Assembly (NCBI GenBank): GCA_016716765.1
Contig: JADJVA010000025.1
Span: forward strand, 868,001 to 932,000
Length of the DNA: 64,000 nucleotides
DNA from: Bdellovibrionales bacterium
Lineage (GTDB): Bacteria; Bdellovibrionota; Bdellovibrionia; Bdellovibrionales; UBA1609
Direction: 5' to 3'
This document shows positions 34,807 through 43,881 of the stretch, one piece after another (the stretch's first letter is position 1; the number at the start of each line of letters is the position of its first letter). The notes below the pieces were generated by a model. The model saw only the letters and a list, made by a program, of their open reading frames with translations. It ran no database searches and was not told where the DNA came from. The position numbers and the translations under genes were made by a program.

Positions 34807-35244
34807 AGACGGGACTAGTTTGCCCGCATCTATATTGTTGTATTGATCCTAAATCAATCTTAAGAGGTTTTGTACCGACAAATTGGTGTCAAAAAACTCC
34901 CAATTTTTCTGGCACGTAAATGGCAATGACGGCAACTGTTCCATTTGTAAGATGATAATTAAATAAAAATAAACATATTTTTCATTGAGTGAAATTTAGC
35001 TGAGTACACCGAGAGGATCGTTGTGTGCGGAGGGAGAACCATGTCAAATCGAAATACTTACAGTCACACCGTCACCAGAGCAGCCGGCTGGATCAGCGTG
35101 CAGATCAACAAGCGAACCAAGAAACTGACCAATGCGCGGCCTAAGCAAGGGCTACAGGCGTGCGCTTATCAGCCTATCAAACTTCTGACTGCTCTCACTT
35201 TCATCTTTGCTGGGGCTTTGTATGCCGATCCCGCGTCGGCAGAC
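34689..35244 (+). repeat. Direct repeat copy 1 (kinase tail, promoter, leader)
   Basis: About 556 bases that recur at 36181-36741. The copy holds the last 39 codons of the histidine kinase, the intergenic region with a sigma-54-like site, the ribosome site and the first 68 codons of an exported protein up to GCGTCGGCAGAC. The intergenic part has diverged by roughly 15 percent or more. The last ~85 bases (signal-peptide core) are almost identical between copies. Confidence 0.9.
34910..34925 (+). promoter_or_regulatory. Sigma-54-like promoter, copy 1
   Basis: TGGCACG at 34910-34916 and TGGCA at 34921-34925 match TGGCACG-N4-TTGCA with one mismatch (T to G). The invariant GG and GC are ten bases apart. 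It lies about 115 bases before ATG 35041, and the same site at the same place is kept in copy 2 although bases around it differ. The gap 34807-35040 contains no gene. Confidence 0.55.
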
Positions 35245-35802
35245 CCCTTCGGTAGGTTTAGAAAAGATTTATCGCAAATTTTGCGACAAATTGAGCTAGC
35301 CGAAAGAGATCCCTGTAGGATTAAGGAAGCGGCTGCAGCAAGGGAATTAAATGATCTGATAGAGAACACTCGCATAACTATTCAATCAATAAATGGGCTG
35401 TTCGAGCACAGCTCGCAGTTGGATAGGGAATTGGAAGGTTCAAACGAGATGATGGCGATGGATCCGAATGCCATTTTATGGTTATTAAATAATCATTTCC
35501 AGAATTTTCGAACCTTTATTGAGCGCGTGAGCGTGTATATTCATAGAATTGAGCGTTACAATGGCATGGCCAGGCATCGCACGGACGTATCACTATTGAC
35601 TGATCAGCTTGAGGAACTGAGGTCTGTCCTCCAGGGAATTCAAGTGCTGGGCCTTTCATTGTCCAGAGATGAATTCCTTAGCGCAAACAGAAATTTCTTT
35701 GAAATCGTTCAATCCATTAAAGAGAGGCTTTTAAGTGAACGCAATTTCTTTGAATTTGAACCTTATCGTCTTGGGAGCGACTGCTCTTGCGTACCATTAT
35801 AA
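35041..35802 (+). CDS. Exported helical protein with duplicated leader (A)
   Basis: 253 residues from ATG 35041 (GGAGGGA five bases upstream). The first 45 residues are basic and polar, then a signal-peptide core (KLLTALTFIFAGALYADPASA) suggests cleavage before ADPF. An N-region this long is unusual. The mature part is mostly alpha-helical (LSQILRQIELAERDPCRIKEAAAARELNDLIEN; QLEELRSVLQGIQVLGLSL) with three cysteines, two of them in the C-terminal CSC. Family not recognised. The leader is shared with the gene at 36538, but the mature parts are unrelated by eye. Confidence 0.65.
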   Translation: MSNRNTYSHTVTRAAGWISVQINKRTKKLTNARPKQGLQACAYQPIKLLTALTFIFAGALYADPASADPFGRFRKDLSQILRQIELAERDPCRIKEAAAARELNDLIENTRITIQSINGLFEHSSQLDRELEGSNEMMAMDPNAILWLLNNHFQNFRTFIERVSVYIHRIERYNGMARHRTDVSLLTDQLEELRSVLQGIQVLGLSLSRDEFLSANRNFFEIVQSIKERLLSERNFFEFEPYRLGSDCSCVPL

Positions 35803-36180
35803 AACCCTAGTGGCCGTACCTGCTGCTTTAATTGAATCAACACAACCGTCAGGCAAAGCAGCGAAAGAGTGGGCAGTAGTTTCATTCTCCCTGCCTGCCA
35901 GAATGAATCGCCGCCAAAGCCGCCGCTCTATTGTGGTAAATCTATACACACATCCATCCAAACATCCATCCAAACATACATACATCCCATGGATTCTGCA
36001 GATTTTGAGGGAACTGGGATTCAAATTTCTCCATCGAATTGTTGATTAGCTATGAATCTACTCGTGACAATATCGACGATATAGTTCTGGCTGAATTGCA
36101 GGTGTTCATCGCAGGCATCAAAATCAAGCAGTGCCGTCGGCTCTCTCTCTCTCTCTCTCTGGATCTGGGCATCGAGCTTT
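35803..36180. other. Non-coding stretch with simple repeats
   Basis: Between gene A and repeat copy 2 there is no gene I can support. It holds a CATCCATCCAAA/CATACATACATC-type short repeat at 35949-35988 and a perfect (CT)10 run at 36141-36160, which abuts the left edge of repeat copy 2 within 20 bases. Confidence 0.6.
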
Positions 36181-36181
36181 C

Positions 36182-36298
36182 GGAGTCCGCCTCTTACCCA
36201 AGAGTTTGGCGGCTTTCGTGCCTTTGTCGTTTTTTAGCCGAGTTCAAAATGACACCGAATTGGACAAGGCGATTGAGAAATCGCTCATTTTCTCTTAA
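36182..36298 (+). pseudogene. Duplicated 3' fragment of the histidine kinase
   Basis: Thirty-nine codons read GVRLLPKSLAAFVPLSFF, then SRVQND and so on to the same stop as the kinase at 34806, with only a few substitutions. It has no start and no upstream domains. It keeps the reading frame and its stop, so the duplication is fairly recent or the segment is constrained at the DNA level. Confidence 0.85.
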
Positions 36299-36402
36299 AG
36301 ACGGGACCAGTTTGCCCGGCAATATTACTCTAATACTGATCCGAAATTGATCTTGAGCAGTTCTGTGCCGACAAATCGGTGTCAAAAAAGCTCCAACTTT
36401 AG

Positions 36403-36418
36403 TGGCACGCAATTGGCA
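36403..36418 (+). promoter_or_regulatory. Sigma-54-like promoter, copy 2
   Basis: TGGCACG at 36403-36409 and TGGCA at 36414-36418 again have GG and GC ten bases apart, with one mismatch to TGGCACG-N4-TTGCA. It lies about 120 bases before ATG 36538 and should drive the operon 36538-44211. Conservation of the core while spacer bases changed (GTAAA versus GCAAT) supports function. Confidence 0.55.
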
Positions 36419-36537
36419 ATGACGGCAACTGTTCCATTTGTAAAACGGTAATTAAATAGAAATCATCAACAAATTTTGCGTTGAGCAAAATTTAACTAAA
36501 GCACACCGAGAGAGTCGTTGTGTGCGAAGGGAGGACC

Positions 36538-37119
36538 ATGTCAAATCGAAATACTTATAGTCACACCGTCATCAGAGAGGCCTGTTGGATCAGCGCGCAG
36601 ACCAACGCGCGAACCAAGAAACAGACCGAGGCGCCGCTTAAGCAAGGGACACAGGCGTGCGCTTATCAGCCTATCAAACTTCTGACTGCTCTCACTTTCA
36701 TCTTTGCTGGGGCTTTGTATGCCGATCCAGCGTCGGCAGACTTTTTGAGTAAAGCTAGAGACGATATCAAAAGAGAAGCGGCTAAGGTTAAATTGCCTCC
36801 GATTGCCGTTGTGGTGCCGCTCATAGTGCCGCTCATAGTGCCCGACGGCGCACCCCATTTGCTCCCAGCTATTACCAAGGCTCCAGAGAACATAGTGAAA
36901 GCAGGTGTCAAAGCCGTGGATGATACATTGAAAACAGTGGGTAAAGCTGGAGAGGATGCTAATGATACACTGATTAAGGGACGAGATGATCTCAATAATA
37001 CAGTGATTAAAGCTTTGAGTGATACAAGGGAAACAGTTGTAACGACCCAAGAGGATATAGAGGATACAGTGCATAAGGCTGGAAAGGATTCAAAAAAAAC
37101 TCATGAATTATTTGGGTGA
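36538..37119 (+). CDS. Exported protein with duplicated leader (B), LEA-like repeats
   Basis: 193 residues from ATG 36538, with GAAGGGAGG just upstream. Leader and signal core are as in gene A. The mature part has a hydrophobic valine/proline stretch (IAVVVPLIVPLIVPDG), then an amphipathic region of about 75 residues with an 11-residue-like rhythm around DDTLKTVGKAGEDAND, TLIKGRDDLNNTV and KALSDTRETVV, reminiscent of LEA or apolipoprotein helices. It ends just after an A8 run at 37092-37099; the next gene overlaps it in another frame. A frameshift in that run would fuse the two. Confidence 0.62.
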   Translation: MSNRNTYSHTVIREACWISAQTNARTKKQTEAPLKQGTQACAYQPIKLLTALTFIFAGALYADPASADFLSKARDDIKREAAKVKLPPIAVVVPLIVPLIVPDGAPHLLPAITKAPENIVKAGVKAVDDTLKTVGKAGEDANDTLIKGRDDLNNTVIKALSDTRETVVTTQEDIEDTVHKAGKDSKKTHELFG

Positions 37120-37744
37120 TGTTTGCTCTTTGGGTGAGGACGGAAGAAAGAGAGATAGGGAGAGGGAGGAGGCAAAAGAAGAGAGACAGCGCGTTGTTCG
37201 TGATGGAGCAAGAGTGCTGCGGAATGAACAAATATCGCAAACGAGACGCCTTCTAAATGTCAAGAAGGATTTGATAGCCACGCTGGGGCTCCTTGATGCA
37301 GATAATGAGGTGATTTTCTGGATAATGGCATCAAACAATAAAATCTTTAGGCAGTTTTTGCTTTCAAGTGAGAATACCGCAGATAACCTGATGGCCGTTA
37401 AATTGCTCTTAGCCTCCCAGTTCGCCACTTTGCTTGACTATGCTGATCGTACGAGCAGTCAGATACCTCAAGTTGAGACTCAAGATAATGGGACTAAGGA
37501 TGAAATGAGTCTTCGTGCACTGATTGAGAAATTTCAGGTTGAGATGACTATCCTTAAGAACGACCAAGAGCAGGGTGCCATATCTTCTTTAGATGCATTG
37601 GCTAGGAGCTACAACTACTCAACTGTTTATAGTGTGGCCATTAGAGAGAGACTAAAAACTAATCACGACTCCGCTAAGAAAGAAGTGAGCTCTCTTGAAG
37701 AGAGTTTGAAGATTCTTGAAAGTGAAGAAGGAGCGTCGAAATGA
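37103..37744 (+). CDS. Helical coiled-coil protein of the RHS operon
   Basis: A 213-residue charged protein. The first 50 residues (GRKRDREREEAKEERQRVVRDGARVLRN) are strongly helical and coiled-coil prone, and the rest is helical with no cysteines after residue 8. It has no signal peptide of its own and overlaps gene B by 17 bases in a different frame. The frame is open upstream of the ATG through the A8 run, so it may be the C-terminal half of one longer exported protein. Its stop overlaps the next start (ATGA). Confidence 0.6.
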   Translation: MNYLGDVCSLGEDGRKRDREREEAKEERQRVVRDGARVLRNEQISQTRRLLNVKKDLIATLGLLDADNEVIFWIMASNNKIFRQFLLSSENTADNLMAVKLLLASQFATLLDYADRTSSQIPQVETQDNGTKDEMSLRALIEKFQVEMTILKNDQEQGAISSLDALARSYNYSTVYSVAIRERLKTNHDSAKKEVSSLEESLKILESEEGASK

Positions 37745-38469
37745 TTGCGTGGCGATTTATTTTAAGTTGTATGATTATCTCCTTATCTCTGAGCGGTTGC
37801 AGCGACAGCACAACTGGTACTTCAGTTCCTGTTCCTAAGCCTGTTTCTGTTCATTCGGAGGCAGTAGATGCCTCCGATAAGTTCGCACCTTTGGACCGTT
37901 TACTTGAAGTCGGATGTCGGTATCAAATTATAGATGGGAGGCGAGGAGATTTGTCTTGTCAGGAAAAGGCGACTCCTATTGATGGATATAACCAATATAA
38001 ATCAATCGCGCAATTTTATCACAGTGTTGGCGTGCTAATAGAGGAGAAGTCCCATCATCACGAAGTCAGAGAAAAATTGATATTTAAACATGGTGCTGCA
38101 ATGGTTTTCTTACTCGGGAAAGGCAAAGTTGATTGGGCTGACTATGTGGCGAGAAGAAGTGATATTCTATTTGCTGCAAAGGATATCGCACATTCTGAAT
38201 TGTCTCAGGTTTCACATTTGCAAAAAAAAGAGAATCTTTTGGAATCGGGAATGTGGATTTTGCTGAGATCAATTGCCGTGTACGCTCAAGTTTATCTCAA
38301 TTTCGACCATGACCAGGTGAATTTGGAAGTCGGCAAGATCTTCAATCTCGAGACATTTTTGTCCTACATGGAGTTTTTTAAGGCGGAGCTCGATGAGCTA
38401 CACACTGGATCTCAAGGATTATGCCATCAAGTTTTTGAAACACTCAATCAACTGGGTAGCAATCAATGA
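37741..38469 (+). CDS. Lipoprotein of the RHS operon
   Basis: A 242-residue protein with a lipoprotein signal peptide (FILSCMIISLSLSGC, Cys20). A Ser/Thr/Pro-rich linker follows, then a mostly helical domain with several aromatic residues and cysteines (VGCRYQI, DLSCQEKA, GLCHQVF). Family not recognised. It overlaps its neighbours on both sides by four bases, so it is made together with them. A role in anchoring or exporting the RHS protein is possible but not shown. Confidence 0.65.
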   Translation: MIAWRFILSCMIISLSLSGCSDSTTGTSVPVPKPVSVHSEAVDASDKFAPLDRLLEVGCRYQIIDGRRGDLSCQEKATPIDGYNQYKSIAQFYHSVGVLIEEKSHHHEVREKLIFKHGAAMVFLLGKGKVDWADYVARRSDILFAAKDIAHSELSQVSHLQKKENLLESGMWILLRSIAVYAQVYLNFDHDQVNLEVGKIFNLETFLSYMEFFKAELDELHTGSQGLCHQVFETLNQLGSNQ

Positions 38470-39458
38470 AAGCACTATTTCTGATTATTTTGGTGATCGT
38501 CCCACAGTGGGGGTGGAGCGAGGAATCCGTTGCAGTGGAAGCGGGGAAAGCCTTTGGCCTGGGATATGCGAAAGCCCAGGCCATGGCGTTTACCGCAGAT
38601 TTTCTCGATAAAAATCCAAATCTTGTCTTCTCTGTCGATCCAAAGATAGGGACGAAGGTTTTTACTTTTGCAGCCAAGTCATTATCAGTTTTGGCATTTG
38701 TTCAGGCCAAAACAGATAAGGAGCGTGCTTGGGCTGCGACGAGTTTTATTCTATCGCCGGAGCCCACCACTGCGATGATCCTTCTGGCTGTCCAGTTTGC
38801 TGATGCAATGATTACTATTGGGCACATGCGGGAAATCAGCGAGATTCAGCGCAGGACCTATGACCTTGCCCGCGAGACGAGCGTCATTCAAAGGGCTATT
38901 GCTGAGAGTGAAATAAATCAGATAAATTTTCATGTTAATGAGCTTCAGTCGCTCAAAAATCAGCTTCTCCTGATAATAGAGAAAATAAAAAGAAGCGAAA
39001 CGAATTATTCAGCCGCTTTAAATGCAGGAGAAATGAAAGAAAAGCAAGTTGACGAAGTATCGATTGAAGAAATTCTGAAGTCCATATTTAGCTTTGAGAC
39101 GTTAGCTCACAGAGTAGACTATTTGGAAGGCAACTTAAAGATATTGGTCAGCGGGAAATGGTATGCTTCTGATGCTGCATTAGTCCAAAAGTTGAATGAT
39201 TTTTCGGATTTTATTAAGGAAATTAAGCCAATTCAAATTCATTCATTGAATATTAAGAACACATATATCTCCTACGTATCGCTTTTAGAGGCGGAGGCGG
39301 TCAATCGCGAGATGAGAGGAGCCCACGCAAAACGTGTCAATAAGACGCAGACTCAATTGTATTGCTTTGAAATGATAAATGATAACTTCAAAATCCAAAG
39401 GAGAGATGAGATCGAAGAGATCTTCGCGAATTGCATGCGCGAACAATCAATTCAGTGA
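38466..39458 (+). CDS. Exported helical protein of the RHS operon
   Basis: A 330-residue protein with a short signal peptide (ALFLIILVIVPQWGWS). A hydrophobic helical section lies near residues 75-120 (AATSFILSPEPTTAMILLAVQFADAMITIGHM), and long helices follow (EINQINFHVNELQSLKNQLLLIIEKIKRSE). No known motif. It overlaps the lipoprotein gene by four bases and ends 15 bases before the RHS gene. Confidence 0.62.
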   Translation: MKALFLIILVIVPQWGWSEESVAVEAGKAFGLGYAKAQAMAFTADFLDKNPNLVFSVDPKIGTKVFTFAAKSLSVLAFVQAKTDKERAWAATSFILSPEPTTAMILLAVQFADAMITIGHMREISEIQRRTYDLARETSVIQRAIAESEINQINFHVNELQSLKNQLLLIIEKIKRSETNYSAALNAGEMKEKQVDEVSIEEILKSIFSFETLAHRVDYLEGNLKILVSGKWYASDAALVQKLNDFSDFIKEIKPIQIHSLNIKNTYISYVSLLEAEAVNREMRGAHAKRVNKTQTQLYCFEMINDNFKIQRRDEIEEIFANCMREQSIQ

Positions 39459-39473
39459 TCTTGTTTTATTTTT

Positions 39474-42400
39474 ATGAAGATAATAATTAAATTGGTTTTT
39501 TTGTTTCTGTCTTTCACTCCGGCCAGTTCGTTTGGATTTCAGGGTAACATCACGGACCCTGGTCTTATTGGAGAAATTGAGGCAAAATGGAAACCCGGTA
39601 TTATATTTGATGTGTATTTTCCGGATGGAGGTCACTGTACCTGTGCCATCACGTCATTCAAGATCGATGGTGATAGAAAGGTAATGAGGCTTGATCTCGA
39701 TCCAAGGGGAGGTAATTGGGGTCCTTCGGTTGGTGGTAGAACTGAAGTCCCAATAGGTCCATTGCCTGATGGTCCTTCAGTTTCTGAAACTGATGGGTCT
39801 CGGAATTCACCGGCTCATGGAGCTAAATCAGACCAAGAGAACATTGAGGCAGGCCAGAGTGGAACATCCTCGACGTCGACAGAGGAAGTTGGTGTTGGTG
39901 CAGGGGTGGGGGTTATTGAGGGATTTGCTGGCGTGGCGGGTGTTTTGATAGAAAGATCTCCTGATGCAAATGCACTCAAAGAAAATCAGGAGGCGATTGC
40001 GGCAGATAAAAGTGCTATCTCAGAAAATGAACAGAAAATAAGAGAGGGTGAGTTGAATGCAAAAAAAAGAATAGAAGAAGTTGGGGATGAATTTCGCAAA
40101 GGTAGAGAAGCTTTGGTAGACTTGCGATCAGATAACTGGCGGGGGCCTGATAAAAACTCAATCGTAAAATCGACTCTGATCGCTCCTGGATCTGGATATG
40201 TAGAACCAGTCCTCCAAGCGATAAAGTCGGTGCCAGCTGGATACACAAGTCAACCTATAGAGAAGAATGATGTGCAATGTGGATCAGTTATTTTTGTAGA
40301 CAGTCTATCCTTGGGAGAGACCATACCTCTCAATGGCACGCCATTTTCGTTAGTGTACTTTAGTGACCGAGTCATTGGTCGACGAGGAGACTACCAAGTT
40401 GAAATTCCCGCACAGGCTGGTCAGAAGAAGAGTGTCGGATCAGTTCTCACCATTAAGCTTGCGGGTCGGTCAAACTCTGTTGACATAAGTCCATGGTCTT
40501 TTGGTTTTGGATTTGCCTGGGATGGGTCTGATTCGCAAGGTAAGCAGGTTTGGTCGAAGGCCAGGGCAGAGCTGGCTTTAAACAATCCACCTATGAGCTG
40601 GACGACTTTTGTAGGAAACTTCAAACCAGCCTATTTAGGTCTCGGAGGTTGGGGACTCAATGTCATTCATTATCTGAGTTTTGAAGAGGGCATTATTTAT
40701 TTGGGTAACGGACAAACTCGGGCAGTCAAAGGCTCCCTTGCCACTTTGTCGGATAGAATTGAATTGCCATCGGCTGACGGACTTGAAGTCTATGCTTTTG
40801 ATTCAAAGGGCCTTCATCGAGAAACTCGACTTGGGCTGACGGGGGGAGTGCTGTGGACTTTCTCCTATGATCAAAACGGAGAGATCTTGTCAGTGACCGA
40901 TTCCTACCGCAACACGACCAGTTTTTTGAGGACCAATGGTTCAAAACTCATTAAGGTTGTCTCTCCTTACGGTCAGGAGACGGAATTGACTCTTGATAAC
41001 GAAGGTTATTTGGCTCGTGTTGCAAATAATCGAGATGAGAATTTTCAAATGGCTTATCGATCCGGCGGTTTAATGAGCGAATTTAAGAAGCCGAACGGCC
41101 AAGTCAATCGATTTAGTTACAACTCGATGGGATATCTCTTCAGAGACGATAGTGCAGGAGGGGCATCTCTTCGCTTCAAGGGCCACTTGTCCAATGGATC
41201 AGGATCTCCAGTTGATTTAAATATGACAACTTCAGAGGGGCGTAAAACAGATTACCTTTTATCGAGATCAAATGATGGATTTTATGAAAGAAAAAAGACG
41301 TTTCCTGATGGAACAACTTCTGTGATGAGATTCAAGTCCGGTGAATCCGAAACGCTCATGACGTCTGACTTTAAATTGAAAACCGACTTTCAGCCTGATG
41401 TCCGTTTTAAGGAGAAGCTATCTTTTCCGACCAGAACCCAGTTCACAATCAATGAACTCGCAGAATTTCCAATTGAGGTAAACCATTCTCAAGACGTGAC
41501 CGGATTTCTTTCACCATTTGATTTTTCAAGTCTCACCACACGATTAACGATTAACGGAAAGGCGATCACCGAAGTTTTTGATCGTTCCTCCCGTCAAACG
41601 ATCTCTACGTCTGCGATGGGTCGCAAAACAACCTATCAGATTGACGATTTTGGAAATCGAGTGAGCGAACGGGTGGGTCACCTCACGCCCACGCAATATT
41701 CTTATGACCAGAGAGGCCGACTGTTTGGCGTCACTCGCGGCAAGAGAAAAACGGAATTTCACTACGACAATCAGGGATTTCTGGAATCTATTGTTGACCC
41801 TCTTTTGCGTGAAGTTCGTTATAGCTATGATGAAGCACGCAGAACGAAGAGAGAAACGCTGCCTGATGGACGCTTTGTTGACTATCAATATGATCTCAAT
41901 GGGAACTTGATTTCATTAACTCCGCCCAGCAGACCTGCTCATCAATTTAAATTCAATGTTTTTGAATTGGTTGCGAGTTACCTGGCCCCAAGCCTGCATG
42001 AGGAGGCGGCAGCCGCTGCCGCAGCCACAGCAACAGAGACGAGATACTCGTATAATAGAGACAAGCAGTTAAACGGAATCGTATTTCCAGGTGGTGAACA
42101 AGTTGCGATCAAGTATGGTCAAAAAACTGGCCGATTGGAACAAGTTGTGACGAACCGTGGTTCTTACGCCTACACTTATCACTCCAGTGGCCCAATTAAA
42201 ACGATCATATCGCCCGATGAAATTGAGTTGGATTTTTCCTATTACGGCAGCTTGCCAAGGTCTCAATCAACAAAGGCATTTGGAAGAGAAAATCGCTTGG
42301 AATTTGGGTACAACAAGGACCTTAGGGTCGACTCTCTTAAAGTCCAGATTGGCAGCGGCAGCAGTAGCAGTGACAGTAGCCGTATCAGTAGCGCCGGCGG

Positions 42401-43862
42401 CAGCAACTCTGGACACCCCTCCGATGAGATCACCTATAACTACGATGACGACGGCTTTCTCACTCAGGCGGGTGAGGCGACAATTGGTCTTGACCCGGCC
42501 ACCGGATCTGTAGTTTCCTCTAAACTGGGTAAAATCAAGGAGACCTATGGCTATGATCAGGAGTATGGTGAGCTTAAAATGATGGCCTTAAGCTTTAATG
42601 AGCAGGATCTCTATCAAGAGACTCTCACAAGAGACGAGCTTGGCCGCATAATCAATAAGAAAGTAATTCCTGTTGGCAAAAAGCCTTTTGAGTTTTCCTA
42701 TTCCTATAATCCCGCAGGTCAGTTGTCGTCTGTTCATAAAGATAACGAATTGATTAGCAAGTATGAGTATGACTTCAACGGAAATCCCATATTGAAGGTG
42801 AAAGATGGCAAAGAGCTCGCCTCCTCCTTTGACACTCAGGATCGCCTCGTCTCTGACTCCATGAGGGAATATGCCTACAACCCTCGCGGGCAGTTAAGGC
42901 TTGTGACAGACAAAGTGCCTCAAACACTGCAAACTCAGTTCAACTATGATTTGGTTGGCAATCTGGTATCTGTGACTCTTCCAGATGGGAAAGCCATTGA
43001 TTACTTAACAGACGGCCTCAATCGACGCGTGGCCAAGAAGATCAACGGGCAGCTCACAGAGCAGTATCTCTATCAGTCACAGCTTCAGATTGCAGCTCTT
43101 TTAGACAGTGAAGGCCGTCTTGTCAGCCGATTCGTTTACGGAACCAAAGCCAATGTTCCTGATTACCTGATCAAAGCTGATCGAACGTACAAAATCTTCT
43201 CCGATCACCTCGGCAGTCCTAAGCTTGTTATCGACACAGAAACAGGAGCTGTCGTTCAGCAAATTGAATACGATGAATTCGGAGCTGTGCTCAGCGATTC
43301 CAATCCAGGCTTCCAACCCTTCGGCTTTGCCGGAGGACTTTACGATAGCGACACAAAACTCGTTCGTTTCGGCGCCAGGGATTATAATCCGACGGTTGGG
43401 CGTTGGACATCTAAAGACCCCATTGGGTTTAATGGTGGTGATACGAATTTGTATGGGTACGTGATCAATGACCCGATCAACTTCATAGATCCTGATGGCG
43501 AGCATCCGGTTTTGGTTGGCGCAGCTATAGGTGTATTCTTTGGCGCATTCCTAACTCCTACGCCAACCGATACACCCACGAGCCCGATTGGAGAGGGTGC
43601 CAGAGTTCTAGGTGGCGCGGCGGCAGGAGCTGCAATGGGTGCAGCGGTGGGGATGTTTGCTACTGGCTATGAATTCACTTTTGCGGGAATGAGGTTTGCT
43701 CCCTTTGGCAATCGCACCAACAATCCCGTGGGCCAACTGCCACACTATCATCGCCGTTCAATCGACCCTAAGACTGGTCAGACAATTCCAGGCCAAGGTA
43801 TTGGGAGACATCGCCCCTGGGAAGTGAAGAGCCCAGACAAAAACTTTTGTGATAGATTCTAA
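39474..43862 (+). CDS. Sec-exported RHS/YD-repeat toxin-like protein
   Basis: A 1462-residue protein. It has a signal peptide (IIIKLVFLFLSFTPASS), an N-terminal region of ~150 residues with a CTC motif, then a Gly/Val-rich segment and a helical stretch. Many YD repeats lie between ~430 and 1300 (e.g. YSYDQRGRLFGVTRGKRK, YQYDLNGNLISLTPP). The RHS core is closed by VGRWTSKDPIGFNGGDTNLYGYVINDPINFIDPDG at residue 1342. The 120-residue variable tail has two small hydrophobic patches and ends in LPHYHRRSIDP and GQGIGRHRPWE, a His-rich tail seen on other RHS proteins. Its activity is unknown to me. YD shells normally enclose the C-terminal toxin. Low-complexity Ser/Gly and Ala inserts (~865, ~975) come from microsatellites. 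Confidence 0.85.
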   Translation: MKIIIKLVFLFLSFTPASSFGFQGNITDPGLIGEIEAKWKPGIIFDVYFPDGGHCTCAITSFKIDGDRKVMRLDLDPRGGNWGPSVGGRTEVPIGPLPDGPSVSETDGSRNSPAHGAKSDQENIEAGQSGTSSTSTEEVGVGAGVGVIEGFAGVAGVLIERSPDANALKENQEAIAADKSAISENEQKIREGELNAKKRIEEVGDEFRKGREALVDLRSDNWRGPDKNSIVKSTLIAPGSGYVEPVLQAIKSVPAGYTSQPIEKNDVQCGSVIFVDSLSLGETIPLNGTPFSLVYFSDRVIGRRGDYQVEIPAQAGQKKSVGSVLTIKLAGRSNSVDISPWSFGFGFAWDGSDSQGKQVWSKARAELALNNPPMSWTTFVGNFKPAYLGLGGWGLNVIHYLSFEEGIIYLGNGQTRAVKGSLATLSDRIELPSADGLEVYAFDSKGLHRETRLGLTGGVLWTFSYDQNGEILSVTDSYRNTTSFLRTNGSKLIKVVSPYGQETELTLDNEGYLARVANNRDENFQMAYRSGGLMSEFKKPNGQVNRFSYNSMGYLFRDDSAGGASLRFKGHLSNGSGSPVDLNMTTSEGRKTDYLLSRSNDGFYERKKTFPDGTTSVMRFKSGESETLMTSDFKLKTDFQPDVRFKEKLSFPTRTQFTINELAEFPIEVNHSQDVTGFLSPFDFSSLTTRLTINGKAITEVFDRSSRQTISTSAMGRKTTYQIDDFGNRVSERVGHLTPTQYSYDQRGRLFGVTRGKRKTEFHYDNQGFLESIVDPLLREVRYSYDEARRTKRETLPDGRFVDYQYDLNGNLISLTPPSRPAHQFKFNVFELVASYLAPSLHEEAAAAAAATATETRYSYNRDKQLNGIVFPGGEQVAIKYGQKTGRLEQVVTNRGSYAYTYHSSGPIKTIISPDEIELDFSYYGSLPRSQSTKAFGRENRLEFGYNKDLRVDSLKVQIGSGSSSSDSSRISSAGGSNSGHPSDEITYNYDDDGFLTQAGEATIGLDPATGSVVSSKLGKIKETYGYDQEYGELKMMALSFNEQDLYQETLTRDELGRIINKKVIPVGKKPFEFSYSYNPAGQLSSVHKDNELISKYEYDFNGNPILKVKDGKELASSFDTQDRLVSDSMREYAYNPRGQLRLVTDKVPQTLQTQFNYDLVGNLVSVTLPDGKAIDYLTDGLNRRVAKKINGQLTEQYLYQSQLQIAALLDSEGRLVSRFVYGTKANVPDYLIKADRTYKIFSDHLGSPKLVIDTETGAVVQQIEYDEFGAVLSDSNPGFQPFGFAGGLYDSDTKLVRFGARDYNPTVGRWTSKDPIGFNGGDTNLYGYVINDPINFIDPDGEHPVLVGAAIGVFFGAFLTPTPTDTPTSPIGEGARVLGGAAAGAAMGAAVGMFATGYEFTFAGMRFAPFGNRTNNPVGQLPHYHRRSIDPKTGQTIPGQGIGRHRPWEVKSPDKNFCDRF

Positions 43863-43881
43863 GCTAGATTGGTGAGAAGTG

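Larger units (their letters stand above)
36181..36741 (+). repeat. Direct repeat copy 2 (kinase tail, promoter, leader)
   Basis: Second copy of the segment at 34689-35244, about 561 bases, offset by 1492 bases. The kinase tail is here a fragment without the rest of its gene, while the promoter and leader are intact and drive another exported protein. The order shows a tandem duplication that began inside the kinase gene. Confidence 0.9.
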
